Assembly: GCA_017562135.1 (NCBI GenBank)
Contig: QEYB01000956.1
Span: 124,001-188,000, forward strand
Source of the DNA: Dipylidium caninum
Lineage: Eukaryota > Platyhelminthes > Cestoda > Cyclophyllidea > Dipylidiidae
Reading direction: 5' to 3'
DNA: 64,000 nucleotides
The notes beneath the pieces were generated by a model. It made no database searches. It saw nothing but the letters and a program-made list of their open reading frames with translations, and was not told the origin of the DNA. Numbering within the stretch: position 1 is the first letter of the stretch; each line of letters begins with the position of its first letter. This document shows positions 26,679-38,290 of the stretch, piece by piece. The position numbers and the translations under genes were made by a program.

Positions 26679-29600
26679 TCAGGTCCCTTGACTAGATGGC
26701 AAGCTCCAGTTGTGCCAGAGGAAAGTGTAAATGAGCATATCTTCGGCGGAGAGATTCATTTTCAGCTGAGCAAAGATGTCACAACAGTTTGGCAAATTGA
26801 GGCCATCTGGCAATACACTTGATATTCCCTTTTCCGCGCTTCGGGGCAACGGTTTTAGCCGAAGTTTTGTGTTGAAAGATGCCAAGGGTATGTTGAGGTA
26901 GTGCTGAGCTAAACGACTCAGCAAGGGATAAGTGGACTGTCGTTCGCTCCACCATCGCATGGAATCTGTTTGCACACTGGGTACCACTTCTTCACGCAAA
27001 TATCGATCTACTTCACAACGTGCTGTGTGCACAAACACCGCATCTTTGTCTCTTAATCGACTTAACTCCTCGACCTGAAACAAGGACAAAAATTTTGTTC
27101 AAAGGTCGAAAAAGGCGTGAATAATAAACGCCAAACACACACCTTTTCCTTCAAGATGGTGACAGCATGTGGCGCATATTCTTGAACCCGCGACCTTACC
27201 CGTGGGTCAGTAAGACCAGCAACAAGTAAGAGATCATGTAGAGAAGTCGGTGTGCGCGGGTAGAAAGTGTCCAAGCTCTCATTCACTGTTGTCTTAAACG
27301 CCTTTATTACCTCAGAATCCTCTATACTTGCTGTTAAGCACGTCTTGCGGAGGTCAACCAATATTGGAGCAATTAGGGAGACTGAGGCATTTGGCGTCTC
27401 TTGTAGTTTCATGTAGTCAAGACTCTTTCCGAGGTTCTGAAAGGCCAAAAAGGTGGCAGGTTTTAGAAATTCTCGCACGTAGGTAGACCACTGCCAACGC
27501 TTTCCCTTCCTCGCGATCGGCAAAACCATTGATAATGAATAAGCTTCACCGCAAACTCAGCTGTGTACGTGTGTGCGGCGCTCACTGTTAAATAATTCAT
27601 ACACCACTGGTGGTGGCGCTAAACGAGAGGCAAAACTCGATTGCAAGTGGCTACCAAGTCAGAAACACGGGAGGGAGGCAGGAGGAGAGCAGAGGGGATG
27701 TGTCCACTACACGCTGTGTGAGACTTCGTTACGCGAGAGCGCCGACCCGACACAACCACATGTATGTGTTCACACGATGTAAATAATTCACACCCTCACA
27801 CACCCACACACGTCTTAGACGACATTGGCTGCCAGTGAGAGCGAGGAGATGGAGGAGGGAGGGAGTGGACAGGCAAAACTCAGAACAGCTAAATCTACTC
27901 CTTCACCGCCTCCCTGTTCTCCTACGAAAAGCCTAGATTTCTTCTTTCTCCATCCTCTGATGCACAGGGGATTTGTGGAGCAAAGGAAGAAGTGCGCGTA
28001 GAAGAAGGATTTACACCTTTTTCAAGCCAGTATGTGTGTTCGTCAATTTGTAAAGCGAAAATTAGCAAGTAGGACTTACGTTGAGAAGACACTTGAGTTG
28101 CCACACATCACCTTTTAGTCGATCTGCGCGAACTCGAACAAATAACTCCACCACTTCACGCCATGTAATTGTCTCCATACTAGTGATGGTAATGCTTTGA
28201 GACACTTCGAGAGATTCTTTTATATCTTGCAGTAGGAGAGTGACCGCGGGTGTTCTCAGTCCACTCTGAAATGGGAGATGAGTGAGTGTTGTCATTCTAC
28301 CAGCTTTCGACATTACTACCGTGTTTTGGAAAGTCGGTGATACAAACGCTGTCGCGGTATGTTTATGATAATGAGTTGGCCGGAGAGGAATGAGATACAA
28401 TGGTGGTGTGAATGGACAAATATAATAGTCATTTTTCGTTTTATCATTTAAGAAACCTTGCGAAAATAAACCGTGATTTGGGGATTACCTAAATCCCCAT
28501 ATACATTTGTGGTTTATGTCGATAAAAATATCAATTCATCACAACTGAGAAGCCTGCACATCCTTCAACTTCAATGAAGTCGAAAATTCGATGAAGATTC
28601 CTTCAACTCGGAGATTGCAATAATGAAATTCCCAAAAATAGTGTAAACTATTTTAGATGTGTCCGATACGTCTGTGACTAACAACCTCAAACCGGTAGTG
28701 GAAATTCATTCAATTGCATTGTACACCGAAAGTTGCGCCTTCCCCTTCATTCCTTACTTTCCCGTAACCCGGATGCCTGGCTGCGACTGCAGCTCTCGCT
28801 TTCCATCCGGGGGATCTAGCTAATCAAGGTGGTTTAGGGAAGCTTAATAAATGTGATAAATACAAAACAGAACGAAATGGTTCCTTTACTTCCTTGTATA
28901 AATTTGTAAGGCAGCAATTTACTACTAAAACTAACTAGTAGCGAACGAGTTGGCGAAGAGTTCTGATAAAGAAGACTCACCGTTACTGCCGTAGCAAGAG
29001 CTGTCACGTAGCAGGGCACAATAATGAAATCGCCAGACATGATTTCCGCCAATTCTTCAGGTCTATTTGTTACTAGAACCCTCGGTAAAGGCGTTGAGTT
29101 TGAGTCACTCGGCCTAACGCAATCGACAATTATCTTCTTTACATCCCTCGGGCACTTCAACAATGCCGTCTGTAGCAGACGGCCTCCACAACCGACAGTG
29201 AGGTTTGCGAAGCTATGACGCCCATCGACGTTGCGCCAGAACTCTACTGCTAAGCTGGTTCGATTCAGTCCATGTTGTTGCTGTGTTGGAAGCACTGTAT
29301 TGGCGATTTGGGGCAGAATCTCCATTCTCATCCTTCGCGCGGTGATCCGAGGCATAGCCAAGGCTTTCGAGCCACTCAGCGCGTTCACAAGAGTCTGTGT
29401 GAAAAGTGAGAGAGTAGGTAGAATGCAATTATCCGGAGAGTAGAAATTGCTTTGATAAAGCGCAAATACGCGCAAGCAGACACGCCCGCACCCACCTTAC
29501 CGCTAATTCTACTTGACGTAACGGCTACTACTGCTGCTGCTACTGGCGACAAAGACGGAAAGTTGGCTACTGCCTTATCTGATTGCTACTCAGGCGCCTA

Positions 29601-32600
29601 ACGTAGACTAGGCGAGGCGAGGCTACCTGGGGTGGCGGCGCAGAGTACCCAGGCAGGCAAGCAGAGGTGAGATCTCGAATTTGATAAGGCTCTACGAGTC
29701 TTCTGCTTGCAACAATCAACAAGTGCTGACAATGTTTGATGTCAACCCTCCCCCCAACCCCCCCCTATCACCCCCACTTTTACCTAGCTCTCCCTTCCAC
29801 CCTCTTCTATGCGTTTCATTAAGCGGCTGATTAAGCGATGGCGACTAGTAATTAACTGGTTGAGTGAGTGAATGATTATAGCCGGATTGCCCGCTCACTC
29901 ACCTGCTTGCCTGCCTGCTGAAGTTGAAGAAGCGCAGTAGTCACCGTGCTTATTACTCACACCGGCCGCTTATAAATGGACCTGTTGAGAAGCGGGGGAG
30001 TGGAAAGTGGGGGGGGGGCTGGGGGGGGGAGTGGAATACCTCTTCCCGAGTACACGCGAAATGGAGGGAGATGGAGGAGGGAGGGCGCGCAAAGTCCATC
30101 AGAGCAGGGAGGAAGGAAGGAGAAAGGTAGATTAAGGCGTCGATATGCAGCTCACGAGTAATCCGCTAGCGGTGCCAGCTCTAGCAATGGCCAAGGTAGT
30201 GATGATACACTTAATGATAATTCCCCAGAAGATGCAGGGCAGTGGTGGTGGCGAAGTAGCCATCTATCAGAGTGAAGCGAACCCTAATGGACTAAACACA
30301 CACACACTGCCTAGACCCTATCTTCTGCCTGCATCATTTGCAAGTTGAGGAAATTCAAAGAAAGAGAGAAAGAATGAGCGAGAGTGGGTGTGCATGAGTG
30401 AGTTAGAGAACGAAAGTGGAGCAGAAAGGAGAGAGAGAAGGTTTGGGAAAGGAGGAGAATAAACCTTGACGCGAGGTCAGACAGGCGAGAAGATATTTTA
30501 TTGCCTACGCAGTTAAACTGGAGGCTGGTAAGTCGGAGAGCTGCAGCATGCCGAAAGTGAGTGTGCATGTGTGTATTTTGCCTAACTCAATCACATGTAC
30601 TGACGAAGAGCAGTAGTGCTCACGAGTTCGGGGTAAGTGAGGTCAGGCGATGCGAACTCGTTTGTACTGACACACCATCCCCGCCCCGCCCCGCCCCGCC
30701 CGCCCCGCCTTAGCGTGATTTTTGTCCTTCCCCGATTACTGCCAAGCTCATCACCACCTTCCCTCACACACCGACTTAGGCTGCCTCGAATAAGCGTGCG
30801 TCGTCGTTAGCTCTTCTCTCCCTCAATTTCAGAGAGTTTGGAGGCGATGACAAAGGGTCACCGTTGAATTAAGACCCAATTTTATTTAAAACAAGTTGGG
30901 TTTATCAACTACCTGTTTTAAACACACCTTTCCTTCTTCATTAGACTAAGCAAAAACGATCAATTTCATCTTACTAAATGAGGCGGTGAACCGAGGACTG
31001 TTTATTAAAAGAGACCTCATAGAGACATGAATAAATAGTGCATTTTCACCCAAATTGTTGCTTCCGAGAGCAGAACATAAAGGAAAAACTGTTGGGGGAA
31101 AATTGGCGTCATACCTGGTTCGAACTAGGCGCCAACATGTCATTGCTACTCAAAAATCAAACTTCTTGATGAATGAAGAGGAGGAAGATTTAGTTTTGGT
31201 TTGATGTTTTAAATTCACACTTTCTCCATAGGCGTTCTTACCTGCACCAATTCATTACAGAAGAAAGTGAAATGTAATTATGGAAGCTAGAGAAGTGGAT
31301 TATTACACTCTTTCACAATGTACCAACATAATTCCGGTGATGCAGCGGTCCAAACATGCTCACTTATTTTATTGCTTTCTCCATCCTTTCCGTTTTTCTG
31401 GAGTACATTCTGCGAAAGCAGAGTAGGTCCTAAGACTTACTAGCTGGTCGGGAAGCATTTGAAGACTTGTCAATCTGTCATTAACTACCCCTAATCATCA
31501 GAAGTGGATCTTGGTTGAGGAAAGCAGAGGAAAGGAGAGTGGGGTAGAAAATGACATGTAAAATATGCACAGGATAAACCACCTTAAAAGCTTCGCTCTC
31601 AAGAACTTCGGGTGGGAGCATTTCGCGAATGAGGAAGTAGGCAAGTCGACTTTCCAACCATCCAGGCGAAATCTCCTGTCGGTGTTGCTGTTGCTGTTGC
31701 TGGTGTTGGTGCTGGTGCTGGTGCTGCTGCCTTGTCGCCCTGGGCATACTAAGATCCTCCGGACTATCTGGAGTGCTGGAGATGCTTTCAGTGGGAGATC
31801 GTTTCTGCAATTTGGGAAAAATATCGTCCTTTTTTCTTCGCAAAATGAATCATCTAATGATGCATAGGCAAAGTGATTGAAACTCTGTACATGATAGAAG
31901 TCATGGGACAGTACACCGGTGAATACCAGTAGTATAAGCACTCACCGTCGCCCGCATTTGCGGAGGTATGTATACTGGACGTGTACGTTTACGCTTCGCG
32001 GTCCCGATCATAAGGTCCACACCGGTAGAGGAGGAGTTCTTTACGCCTGAGGACAGTACGGATGGAGGATGTGCTGACGGTGTCATAGACCCAGATGTCG
32101 GAGAAATGGACGGAGCTGAGGGTGGTGGAGGTGGAGGAATGCAACCCTGTGAAGCCAGGAGAGCCTGTGACCTTGAGATGAGACTTAAAACCAATGGGTT
32201 GTTGTGAATCAGGGTAGAGAGAAGATCAGGAGGCAGCGGGAGCGTGAGAGGAGATTTTGAGCTTCCTGCGTCACCTCCTTGGTGAGCTCCTAGAGTTGGA
32301 AGGCTCTTCAACAACTCCTCCATCGCTGCAAAGTTTCCTGTGAAAGTGGAATTTGCCGTAGAAGGAGGACTGGTAGAGGCCCGATGCTCACTCGAATTGC
32401 CATTTGTTACCGGTTGACTGGGCAAATTAGTGAGAGTAGAAAGCCATGCCCGCGCTACAGCTAATGGGCCAGATTCTGACGCGTAATGTGGCGCCGACTG
32501 GAGTCGTTCAATTGCATCTTCGGTGAAAGTAGAAACGGTGGAGGAATTTGGAGCCACGAAACTGGCAAAATTTGAGGGAAGAAAACCTGTCAACTGTGGC

Positions 32601-34544
32601 ATTAATGGCGTTGATTCCAACGGAGGTGGAATGGGAAATAGGGGCGGTAGGAAGGATGCTGAAGTAACCGTGGGGGCTGGGGGCAAACCCCCGAGGAAGA
32701 CAGAGGGCGGTAGAAGACCTCTTGACGCCGCAGCTGCCGAGGCCGCTGCGGCGGCAGCTTCAGCCGCCGTCACTATCGATTCGGGAGACAAAGAAGCCTG
32801 AGGACTGCCGTGTCTGCCTCCGGAGTCTAAGCCACTCAAAGCCAAAAAAGGCTGGAGAAGACTGGCCTTGGGATTCCCTTGTTTAACATCCTCCTTCAAC
32901 GGCTAAAATAAGCAAAGTGAGTCGGGTTCATCACGTTCGAAAACGGAGACAAATTTTGTTCATCACTATGACGACCGGACAAAAGGTAAAGGCGACAAGT
33001 GTATCAGTTGACTATGCTCAAGTGACCTCCACGAAAAGGAGTGAATGTCTCTGTCTCGCTCCGTTTATTCTTCCTTAATCCAAACCGTCTCTACTCCAAT
33101 TACTTGCCAGCATGTGAAACTCGAAACTGAGCTTAACCGACACCGCCGATGCCGACAAAGAGGCCCATGTCATCGTCTCGAATACTTTGAATCAATGGAG
33201 CTCTGTCTGTCTCCCTTTGTGTAAGGACTTGTCAAAACAACACTTGAAAAACCTTGGGAAATTGAATTCATCTCAAGTATGTAGGTGTGGTTCTGTTTGT
33301 CGAAGTAACGCATTAGGTCAGTGCATGTACGTACATACATATATACACACGAATAGGGACATAGTTAGCCCTCAAGAAGCTGGCAGTTAGTCTAGGCAAA
33401 AGAGATTTGGTAGAAATTCCATCTCCTACGTGTACACCACGATTTCCACACATTCTATCACGTCTACTCTGCCATGTTTTCGCCGTGCGACAGCGACTAC
33501 GCAATCGTGTGAATTGAGCACTCCGCAGTCTGTGACTGTCTAGAGAAAGTTGTGCGAAAATGGCGATGAAAAATAGGCTGTTTATACGACATAGAGCAGT
33601 AGACAGGCGTTGACAATTTTTCGAGTACTATTGCAGTCTATCACTACTAAATACCGCTTGGCACTCATCGGCGAGGAAATCGAATTCCCACTCCATGTGC
33701 CAATAAACGCAATCCGAGTTGTCCCCTTCGTTTGCTAATGTAGAGCAAAAGGGAGGGTTGAAAGCGGAGAGGGGAGGAGGGGAAAGGAGGCGCAAACTCC
33801 GCTCCGTTCACCAAACTTGTGTATTTAACAGAATACAGTCCAGTGGTGTGAGTTGAGTCAAGTTAACATTAACCATGAGGAGAGGTACTTAAAGGGGGAG
33901 AGAATTATTGAAAGAATTGAGGGTACCAAACATACGGGAAATTTTCGAAGGTCCTCCGAAACTTTAGGAAAGTCTGAACATCCATTACTGTGTCGGGTCC
34001 TGGAGGGTTGAATCTGTGATTGTGGTAGCTGAGCTGACTGCTGGTGCGCACGCAGAGGGGAGTAAGAAGAGGTAGAAGCAGAACGGGATGTTGATGTCTC
34101 CTTTCTTCGATTTGAAGTACTGCTCCGAACTCTCTGCGACTCTTCGCGTTGAGCTATTTCCCCGTGTCGACTTTTCAAGTGATTGAGCATTGTTGTGGTC
34201 GTGCCAGAAGCGTTGAAAGCCAACTGACTCTTGCAGAGGAGGCACTGAGTTCGTGTCCTGTCTAATATCCCGGACTCACTTTCTGGATGGCGAAAGTAAT
34301 TCCAGACAAAAGACTTCTTGTTACCTGGTTTCAACCGCATCGACACCGGAGAGGCGGCAGAAGCGGTGGTGGTAGAAGCATTAGTAGGCGAATCGGAGTA
34401 GATAAAATGTCGTATGCTAGCATCAAAGGACGACGTTTCCATTTCTGAACTGCCTTCTGAGGGAGAGCGAACTGTTGGATTGCCAACTTCACCCGTCGAG
34501 TTCTCTATGAAGAAGCCAGGGTTGTCACTGCTCATTGCTTGCAT
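26679..34544 (-). CDS. BED zinc finger protein with hAT-type C-terminal dimerisation domain (ZBED-like, domesticated hAT)
   Basis: Probably a DNA-binding nuclear protein derived from a hAT transposase. Exons, 5' to 3' on the minus strand: 33936-34544, 31946-32902, 31583-31804, 28981-29394, 28080-28265, 27143-27436 and 26679-27074. All are whole-codon lengths, giving 1025 residues. Exon 1 has a BED finger at about residues 75-130: SFVWNYFRHPES, then CLLC and HLKSRH for zinc. Exon 2 is a Pro/Ala/Ser-rich spacer of about 320 residues with the basic patch AKRKRTRP. Exon 3 has His/Gln repeats, then LIREMLPPEVLESEAFK, the hAT N-terminal motif. Exons 4-6 correspond to the RNase H-like fold, and exon 7 to hAT dimerisation (RWWSERQSTYPLLSRLAQHYL). 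Where active hAT enzymes usually carry a catalytic Asp (like VTDNA), this reads LVTNRPEEL, and the terminal sERvFS-like box is lost. Domestication is therefore likely, not proven. Orthology to a particular ZBED gene is uncertain. Confidence 0.87.
28266..28980 (-). other. Intron of the ZBED-like gene
   Basis: A 715-nt intron with a GTGAGT donor and a TTTCAG acceptor. The plus-strand stretch near 28800 is not recognisable as an exon. Nothing else is seen. Confidence 0.7.
29395..31582 (-). other. Largest intron of the ZBED-like gene, with simple repeats
   Basis: A 2.2 kb intron between the exon ending in ESEAFK and the exon starting TLVNALSGSKALA. It contains a poly-C tract (about 29744-29770), a poly-G stretch (about 30005-30030), purine-rich GAGA sequence (30355-30450) and a short C-rich CCGCC array at 30680-30710. 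No conserved exon is seen. Confidence 0.65.
30680..30710. repeat. Short CCGCC/CCCCG array
   Basis: About 31 bases of repeated CCCCG/CCCG units. The same motif forms a much longer array at 43741-43824. The complementary strand has closely spaced G runs. Confidence 0.85.
32903..33935 (-). other. First intron of the ZBED-like gene
   Basis: A 1.0 kb intron between the BED-finger exon (donor GTATGT) and the Pro/Ala-rich exon (acceptor TTTTAG). It contains a short TACATACATATATACAC patch near 33330 but no recognisable exon. Confidence 0.7.
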
Positions 34545-36141
34545 GTTTCCTGCCTGTGTGTGTAATTACGTTTATATGTACGTGCGGTATTGGTGCGTGC
34601 GTGCAAGTGTAACGGACTGATCAAACCGCCTAATCGTTCCCCTTTTATACCTCCAGGGTGTTCAACTCGGCTTCTCAAATCGCGTGCGTATGTGTGGTAT
34701 GCACATACACACACGCACGCACACACGCGCACCGACGTGGGTGGAGATGTGTATGCGTGGGCCACGCACTAACGATGCGGCAGAAGGGTGGAGGAGGAGG
34801 GCGAGGAGGCGTGAAATAGCGAGCTGGCTGCGAGTAAGCTGGTGCGTGCACCCATATGTGCGTACGTGAGCGTGTGCGCGCATAAGGGGGGTCGGAAGTC
34901 GAGCCTGGCCATTCGCGCGTCGAGTTTCATCTACGCGCACCAATAAAATTGGCGTGCACACATGCACACAGGATCACCACCTGCACTCGCTAAAGCGCGC
35001 ATACTCGGTACACTTGTGGAGAAGGTGCGCTCGGGCGAAACTCGAAATCTCTATACCTATTGGATGCCACCGTCTTCACCTTCGATTGGTTCGTTTTGCT
35101 GGGCGTCCCACTTCACACCTTTCCTTTTCAATAGCCCTTTAATGATCTTATCTTGGTATGTACACTTATTTCCCCTGCTTAAAATAAAGCATCAAGTTAT
35201 TATTCAAGTCACTATATTGTTGGTTGCCTGAAAATTAGTAGGTGGGTATTATCCTGGGATAATTGATCGAAGGCAGCGCTAATTGCAGGTCTGGCGAACG
35301 AGCAAGGAACTCGTACTTACAACAAAATGTCAATTATGAGGGACAGTGTGTGGTAAAACTCCCTTAATGACTGGTCTTACTCTGACATCCCGGTTATTTT
35401 CAAGCCTACCGTTGAATTCACCTGGGAGGAGGTAAAGGGCTTTTATAGGGTGTAGTAGAGGCGCCGGTGTTCTGTCCTGTTCTTGTACACGCGAGTTTAA
35501 CATTCATTTGCCCACTTAATAAACTGACAGCACGCACACATAGACACTCGTTTTATATTCGTCCCACCCCCGCCCGCACCTCCCCTACCCTCCCTCATCT
35601 ATATGTATGTGTATACATATACACAGTGAAAGTTAAAATAGACGGACCGGCTATTTGAAACAATGCAGAATGGCATAAATAATTTAGAGTATCGCGCGAG
35701 GCATCGAGAGACGGAATAGGCGTCAGAAGCCACGAGAAAGAGAGACCATGAGAGGGAGAGAGAGGGTGAGTGAGTGAATGAGTGAGTGAGAGTGAGTGAG
35801 GGATGGAGGAAGGGAAGAAGGGAAGATAGAAATGAAGAAGCACGAGATGAAGTTGGGCACTCCAAATAGAAAGGTGAGACTGGAGATTAATAATTCACCT
35901 AAGACAAATAAATTTCATTTGCCGTTTCCGTCATCCATCTAATCTCTTACTTTCAATTGAGTACAGGAATAACGTCAGGACTGCAGAAATGAGACTGTAA
36001 TTTGAGTATCTACCGATATAAAACACCGCGGTTCCAGTGGCCGCCTTCAAAGGACACGTTGAGCGAAGACTGAAGTGGCGGACCTTAATGATGTTTATAA
36101 ATGGAAGAACCATGATATCGTGGATGCACGCGAATATCCCG
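34545..36141. other. 5' flank of the ZBED-like gene, CpG- and CA-rich, with GAGT repeat
   Basis: The region just upstream of the ZBED-like ATG (about 34560-34960) is rich in GTGCGTGCG/CACACGCACG motifs and probably includes the promoter. A GAGT/GAGA-rich simple repeat lies at about 35750-35815. Open frames on both strands are translations of these repeats. No gene is supported. Confidence 0.5.
35750..35815. repeat. GAGT/GAGA simple repeat
   Basis: A degenerate tetranucleotide tract made of GAGT, GAAT and GAGA units on the plus strand. Confidence 0.8.
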
Positions 36142-37072
36142 AAATAAATACTAGAGTCGGCGACCACGCTACGACACCAGGCACTCAGTCTGCACTAGGG
36201 TCAATTCACGTCTAAACTTTTCCTCCCCCTCCCATTGCCCACTCCCACCGCTCCACACCCACCTCCCCTACATCTCACTCCCTTCTCTCACCACTTCTAC
36301 ATCTTCTCTTCCCTCCCTCCCCCCCTCCCTTCCTCCGTCCCCCCGTCCCTCTTTCCCTTCCTCCCTCCCTTCCTCCCTTCCTCCCTCCCTCCCTCATCCT
36401 CCCACTTCATCAATGCATTCATCTGTGTGCGTGTGTGTTTGTGTTTGTGTGTATATGCCCCCGTGCATGTGTATACGTGGGTTGATGTGTGTTTACGCAC
36501 GGGTTCCAACGGGTACCCAAGCAATCGACGCCTATTCAACCTGTATAAGGAACAAAATCATCTTTCGACGGAAAGACAACAAAACCGAGGTCCCATTCAC
36601 ACTTACACTTACACTCACACACGCACACATACACACGCACACATACACACACACACACACACTCGCCCACATACACACATCTCCAATACCACCTCGAGCA
36701 GTGGTGACACGGCCCATCAACAACTCGACAGCCACTCATCTCTCTGTCCCACGGGTCAGTGCGCCCCACGGAACAGTGTTTCGCCTACGCAACCGTTTCG
36801 AGATGCCTCCCAACTCACCTACTCGTCAGCGTGCCATCTAACCACACTTGAACTGCACTGCATTGGCTTCGACGGTGTCCACCTTGGGAGGAGATGGAAT
36901 GGGTGGGGAAAAGGGTTGATTTGTTGGGGTTGTGTACCAACTGTCGGATCCTGAATATCTGTTCGCCGCATGTGTAGCCTCTTCTGTAACGAGGATGCAG
37001 AGGAGACCAGTCAATCTGTGAATGACAGAGCGTGTCCAGCCCTTGACAATAACCTACCAGTCGGGCTTTCTT
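36142..37072 (+). repeat. Dispersed ~0.94 kb repeat, copy 1
   Basis: This stretch matches 45248-46199 in reverse complement almost throughout, from AAATACTAGAGTCGG at one end to CAGTCGGGCTTTCTT at the other. The order is a unique head, a CCCT/CCTT-rich tract (about 36300-36400), a TG-rich stretch, a unique block, a CA-rich tract (about 36600-36670) and a unique tail. In the tail (about 36979-37080) one frame reads CSLFCNEDAEETSQSVNDR then ACPALD. This resembles the Cys/His segment after the reverse transcriptase of some non-LTR retrotransposons. The element could therefore be a 3' fragment of a retroposon; that is inference. The 239-residue open frame over it is mostly repeat translation and not a credible gene. 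Confidence 0.8.
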
Positions 37073-37706
37073 TGTTGTAAGTGTTCGAAGACAGCTATAT
37101 GGCCTTTACTTCACCTGCAACATATCAGTTCACGCAAAAATGTCTTCTGTTGCGCATTCAATTTGGTGTTTATATGAGTAGTTCCTGGCCCTCGAACACT
37201 TGTCCTATCCCTTTTCTTCTAGCTGACCTTCAGGGTTGCCTTTGGTAACCGTAATAATCCTCTGCATAATTCCACAATCGTCTTCAACGGCATACTCGCA
37301 CGCTGAGGCGTGTCTCCTTGATCCACGAAACGGAGTGGATGTGGCTGACCTATACAGGACGTCTATTTGAGATGACTTGTTAAAACATATTCACGCATCG
37401 TGGACACTGGGCGGTGGGGTAACAAGCGCCTATCGATTGACGCGGGAGCATCAGAAAACACCGAAATGGGGGGTAGTCTGGACTATGAGGGGGAAGGGTG
37501 TGGAGCAGGCGACTGCAGTACTGCACGCAGGTAGATAAAGCAGGCAGGCATTGAAATGCGAGCGACACGAGATATTGGCAAGACAATAATCACGCAAACC
37601 CACGCCTGAGTGAGCACGCAATGAGGTCATTTGAGGTCGAGTGTAGTAGTTAACCGCCGTTTAAACCATAGTTAAGCAAGCGAAAACATACTAACACACT
37701 GGCACA

Positions 37707-37752
37707 TACGTACGTACGTACGTACGTTCATTCATTCATTCATTCATTCATT
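37707..37752. repeat. (ACGT)n followed by (TCAT)n microsatellite
   Basis: About five ACGT units pass directly into about seven TTCA units on the plus strand. Confidence 0.9.
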
Positions 37753-38026
37753 TACGTAACCGCGTTTAATCCTACGCGCTCAAATGAGGGGAATGAGGCT
37801 AATTCATCACTTCTGCAGGTGATAAGGTAAACGAATACAGGTTCGATCGTTGAGCAGTTCAGAAATATTGATTTTTCCTCGGATAGGAGCAGAAAAATAA
37901 CTGGCGGAGTCGAGGAATGGTATTCGAACTTCAGTAGATGATGAATATACTGAATCACCTTGGATGCATCATGACAGCAATTTATCAATCTACTCAACCG
38001 TATATCGATCCGGAGCATCCGCCTCC

Positions 38027-38290
38027 GACCATCATTCATTCTTCCGTGTTACACCAGAACAAAATGTAATCCACTCACCGACGACTCCTAGCCCACTCAT
38101 CTGCCCATATGTGCACTGCCATCATCCATCCCTCCGTCCAGCATTTCAGCCATATTTTGTCTATTCACTCATCCATCCAAGTATTCCACCCATTCATCCA
38201 TTCAGCCACCATCTCTCCCATGTCCTCTTTCACCTATCCAATCATCTCGCCTGCATTTACTCTGTATCCTTTCGTCTGACCATTCCACGT
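38027..38290. repeat. Degenerate CCAT/TTCA tetranucleotide minisatellite
   Basis: Recurring CATCCATCC and ATTCATCC units with many substitutions. A related block lies at 40384-40660 on the same strand. Confidence 0.75.

Noticed and set aside
27573..27782. Plus-strand frame inside the ZBED-like gene
   Set aside because: It lies in an intron between exons joined in phase 0 and carries no recognisable sequence.
36235..36954. 239-residue plus-strand open frame rich in Pro, Thr and His, and its counterpart on the minus strand at 45343-46282
   Set aside because: Both are translations of CCCT, TG and CA tracts inside the dispersed repeat. Other frames are equally open and no conserved domain is present.
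37707..38290. CRISPR-like direct repeats
   Set aside because: The units are 4-bp simple repeats without unique spacers, in a eukaryotic genome.
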